Positions 8,853-9,752 of a DNA stretch of 9,752 bases are shown here, piece after piece; the first letter of the stretch is position 1, and the number at the start of each line of letters is the position of its first letter. Below the pieces are notes generated by a model. That model saw only the letters and a program-made list of their open reading frames with translations, was not told the DNA's origin and did no database searches. The stretch covers positions 1-9,752 of the forward strand of contig CANRHT010000068.1 of the NCBI GenBank assembly GCA_947630465.1, given 5' to 3'. Both the position numbers and the translations under genes were made by a program. The stretch is from an uncultured Pseudomonadaceae bacterium (lineage in GTDB: Bacteria; Pseudomonadota; Gammaproteobacteria; Pseudomonadales; Pseudomonadaceae).

Positions 8853-9752
8853 TTACTGTTCTGGACGCATGTGCGGGAATAAAATCACATCACGAATGGA
8901 TGCAGAGTCGGTTAGCAGCATCACTAAACGGTCAATTCCAATACCCTCGCCCGCAGTCGGTGGCATGCCATACTCTAACGCGCGCACAAAATCCGCATCG
9001 TAATGCATCGCTTCATCATCACCGGCATCTTTATCAGCGACTTGCGCTAAGAAACGCTCCGCCTGATCTTCGGCATCATTGAGCTCGGAATAGGCATTGG
9101 CAATTTCGCGGCCACCAATAAACAACTCAAATCGGTCAGTGACGTTTTGATCATCGTCGTTACGTCGCGCCAGTGGCGATACTTCAAAGGGGTAACGGGT
9201 AATAAAGGTCGGCTGCTCGAGTAAGTGTTCAACGGTTTCTTCAAAGATCATGGTTTGTAGCTTACCAATACCCTCAAAGCCCATCACTTTTGCCCCGTGC
9301 TTTTTCGCTAAAGCGCGTGCGGCATCGATATCTTCAAGCTCTGCTGCGGTGATTTCAGGGTTGTATTGCAAAATAGAATCAAACAATGAAATGCGCTGGA
9401 ATGGCTCACCAAAGTGGAAGACTTTACCTTGATACGGCACGTCAGTCGTTCCTAAAACAGCTTGCGCTAATTCACAGAATAACTCTTCAGTCAGATCCAT
9501 ATTATCTTCATAATCTGCATAAGCTTGGTAAAACTCAAGCATGGTAAATTCGGGATTATGACGGGTCGACACACCTTCATTACGGAAGTTGCGGTTGATT
9601 TCAAACACGCGCTCAAAACCACCGACCACTAAACGCTTTAAATACAATTCAGGCGCAATACGCAGATACATGGGTAAATCCAGCGCATTGTGGTGCGTCT
9701 CAAACGGCTTGGCTGCAGCACCACCTGGAATGGTTTGCAACATCGGCGTTTC
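8853..9752 (-). CDS. lysS: Lysyl-tRNA synthetase, class II (C-terminal part; 5' end outside window)
   Basis: LysS charges tRNA-Lys with lysine. The frame is open to the window edge: the codons before the internal Met at 9743 read Glu-Thr-Pro, matching the family sequence VETPML, so that Met is not the start. About 299 of roughly 500 residues are present. The N-terminal OB-fold that binds the anticodon and most of class II motif 1 are missing. Visible are [40 protein letters not shown], motif 2 with [19 protein letters not shown], and motif 3 [11 protein letters not shown] near the C-terminus, ending FPHMRPEQ. The [16 protein letters not shown] segment marks the bacterial class II type. The small membrane protein gene and ppc follow on the same strand. 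Confidence 0.97.
   Translation of the reverse strand, partial: ETPMLQTIPGGAAAKPFETHHNALDLPMYLRIAPELYLKRLVVGGFERVFEINRNFRNEGVSTRHNPEFTMLEFYQAYADYEDNMDLTEELFCELAQAVLGTTDVPYQGKVFHFGEPFQRISLFDSILQYNPEITAAELEDIDAARALAKKHGAKVMGFEGIGKLQTMIFEETVEHLLEQPTFITRYPFEVSPLARRNDDDQNVTDRFELFIGGREIANAYSELNDAEDQAERFLAQVADKDAGDDEAMHYDADFVRALEYGMPPTAGEGIGIDRLVMLLTDSASIRDVILFPHMRPEQ

Noticed and set aside
8853..9743. LysS starting at the Met at 9743
   Set aside because: The frame stays open to the window edge with Glu-Thr-Pro before this Met, matching the conserved ETPM of LysRS, so it is an internal residue.

Overview
The window looks like ordinary chromosomal housekeeping DNA from a gammaproteobacterium of the Pseudomonas lineage. 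AnmK (363 aa), ArgC (344 aa), ErpA (116 aa) and PEP carboxylase (878 aa) have pseudomonad lengths and motifs, and the order M23 peptidase - anmK - erpA - argC - hemJ is the arrangement I recall around the tyrS end of Pseudomonas genomes. Base composition is moderate (by eye a little under 50% GC, not counted), lower than in most Pseudomonas, which suggests a low-GC offshoot such as the Denitrificimonas/Thiopseudomonas group. That placement is inference. I see no phage, transposon, CRISPR, toxin-antitoxin, rRNA or tRNA feature.

Layout. Positions 1-115 are a leader with weak promoter-like elements. A membrane-anchored M23 murein endopeptidase (116-1495, +) is followed after 5 nt by anmK (1501-2592, +), so a peptidoglycan-cleaving enzyme is paired with a kinase that recycles one of the sugars released by wall turnover. 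Converging on them from the minus strand are erpA (2605-2955), an Fe-S carrier with its own promoter and a good candidate IscR site, and argC (3041-4075), an arginine biosynthesis reductase. A 115-nt divergent spacer separates argC from hemJ (4191-4616, +), the protoporphyrinogen IX oxidase of heme synthesis. Next comes a gene for an unusual zinc-ribbon/DUF805 membrane protein (4702-5658, +).

A strong bidirectional terminator (5657-5701) closes this block. Beyond it lie three minus-strand genes: ppc (5706-8342), a small one-pass membrane protein of unknown function (8457-8765), and lysS (8853 to the window edge, 5' end missing). From memory, the ppc/lysS neighbourhood is far from the argC/hemJ neighbourhood in P. 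aeruginosa PAO1, so the terminator may mark a synteny breakpoint.

The most interesting signals are regulatory. They are an IscR type-1-like operator over the -35 of erpA, an RNA leader just upstream of ppc with nested and mutually exclusive hairpin arms ending at the Shine-Dalgarno, and a perfect 13-bp inverted repeat inside the first 25 codons of anmK. I found no convincing previously undescribed multi-gene system.
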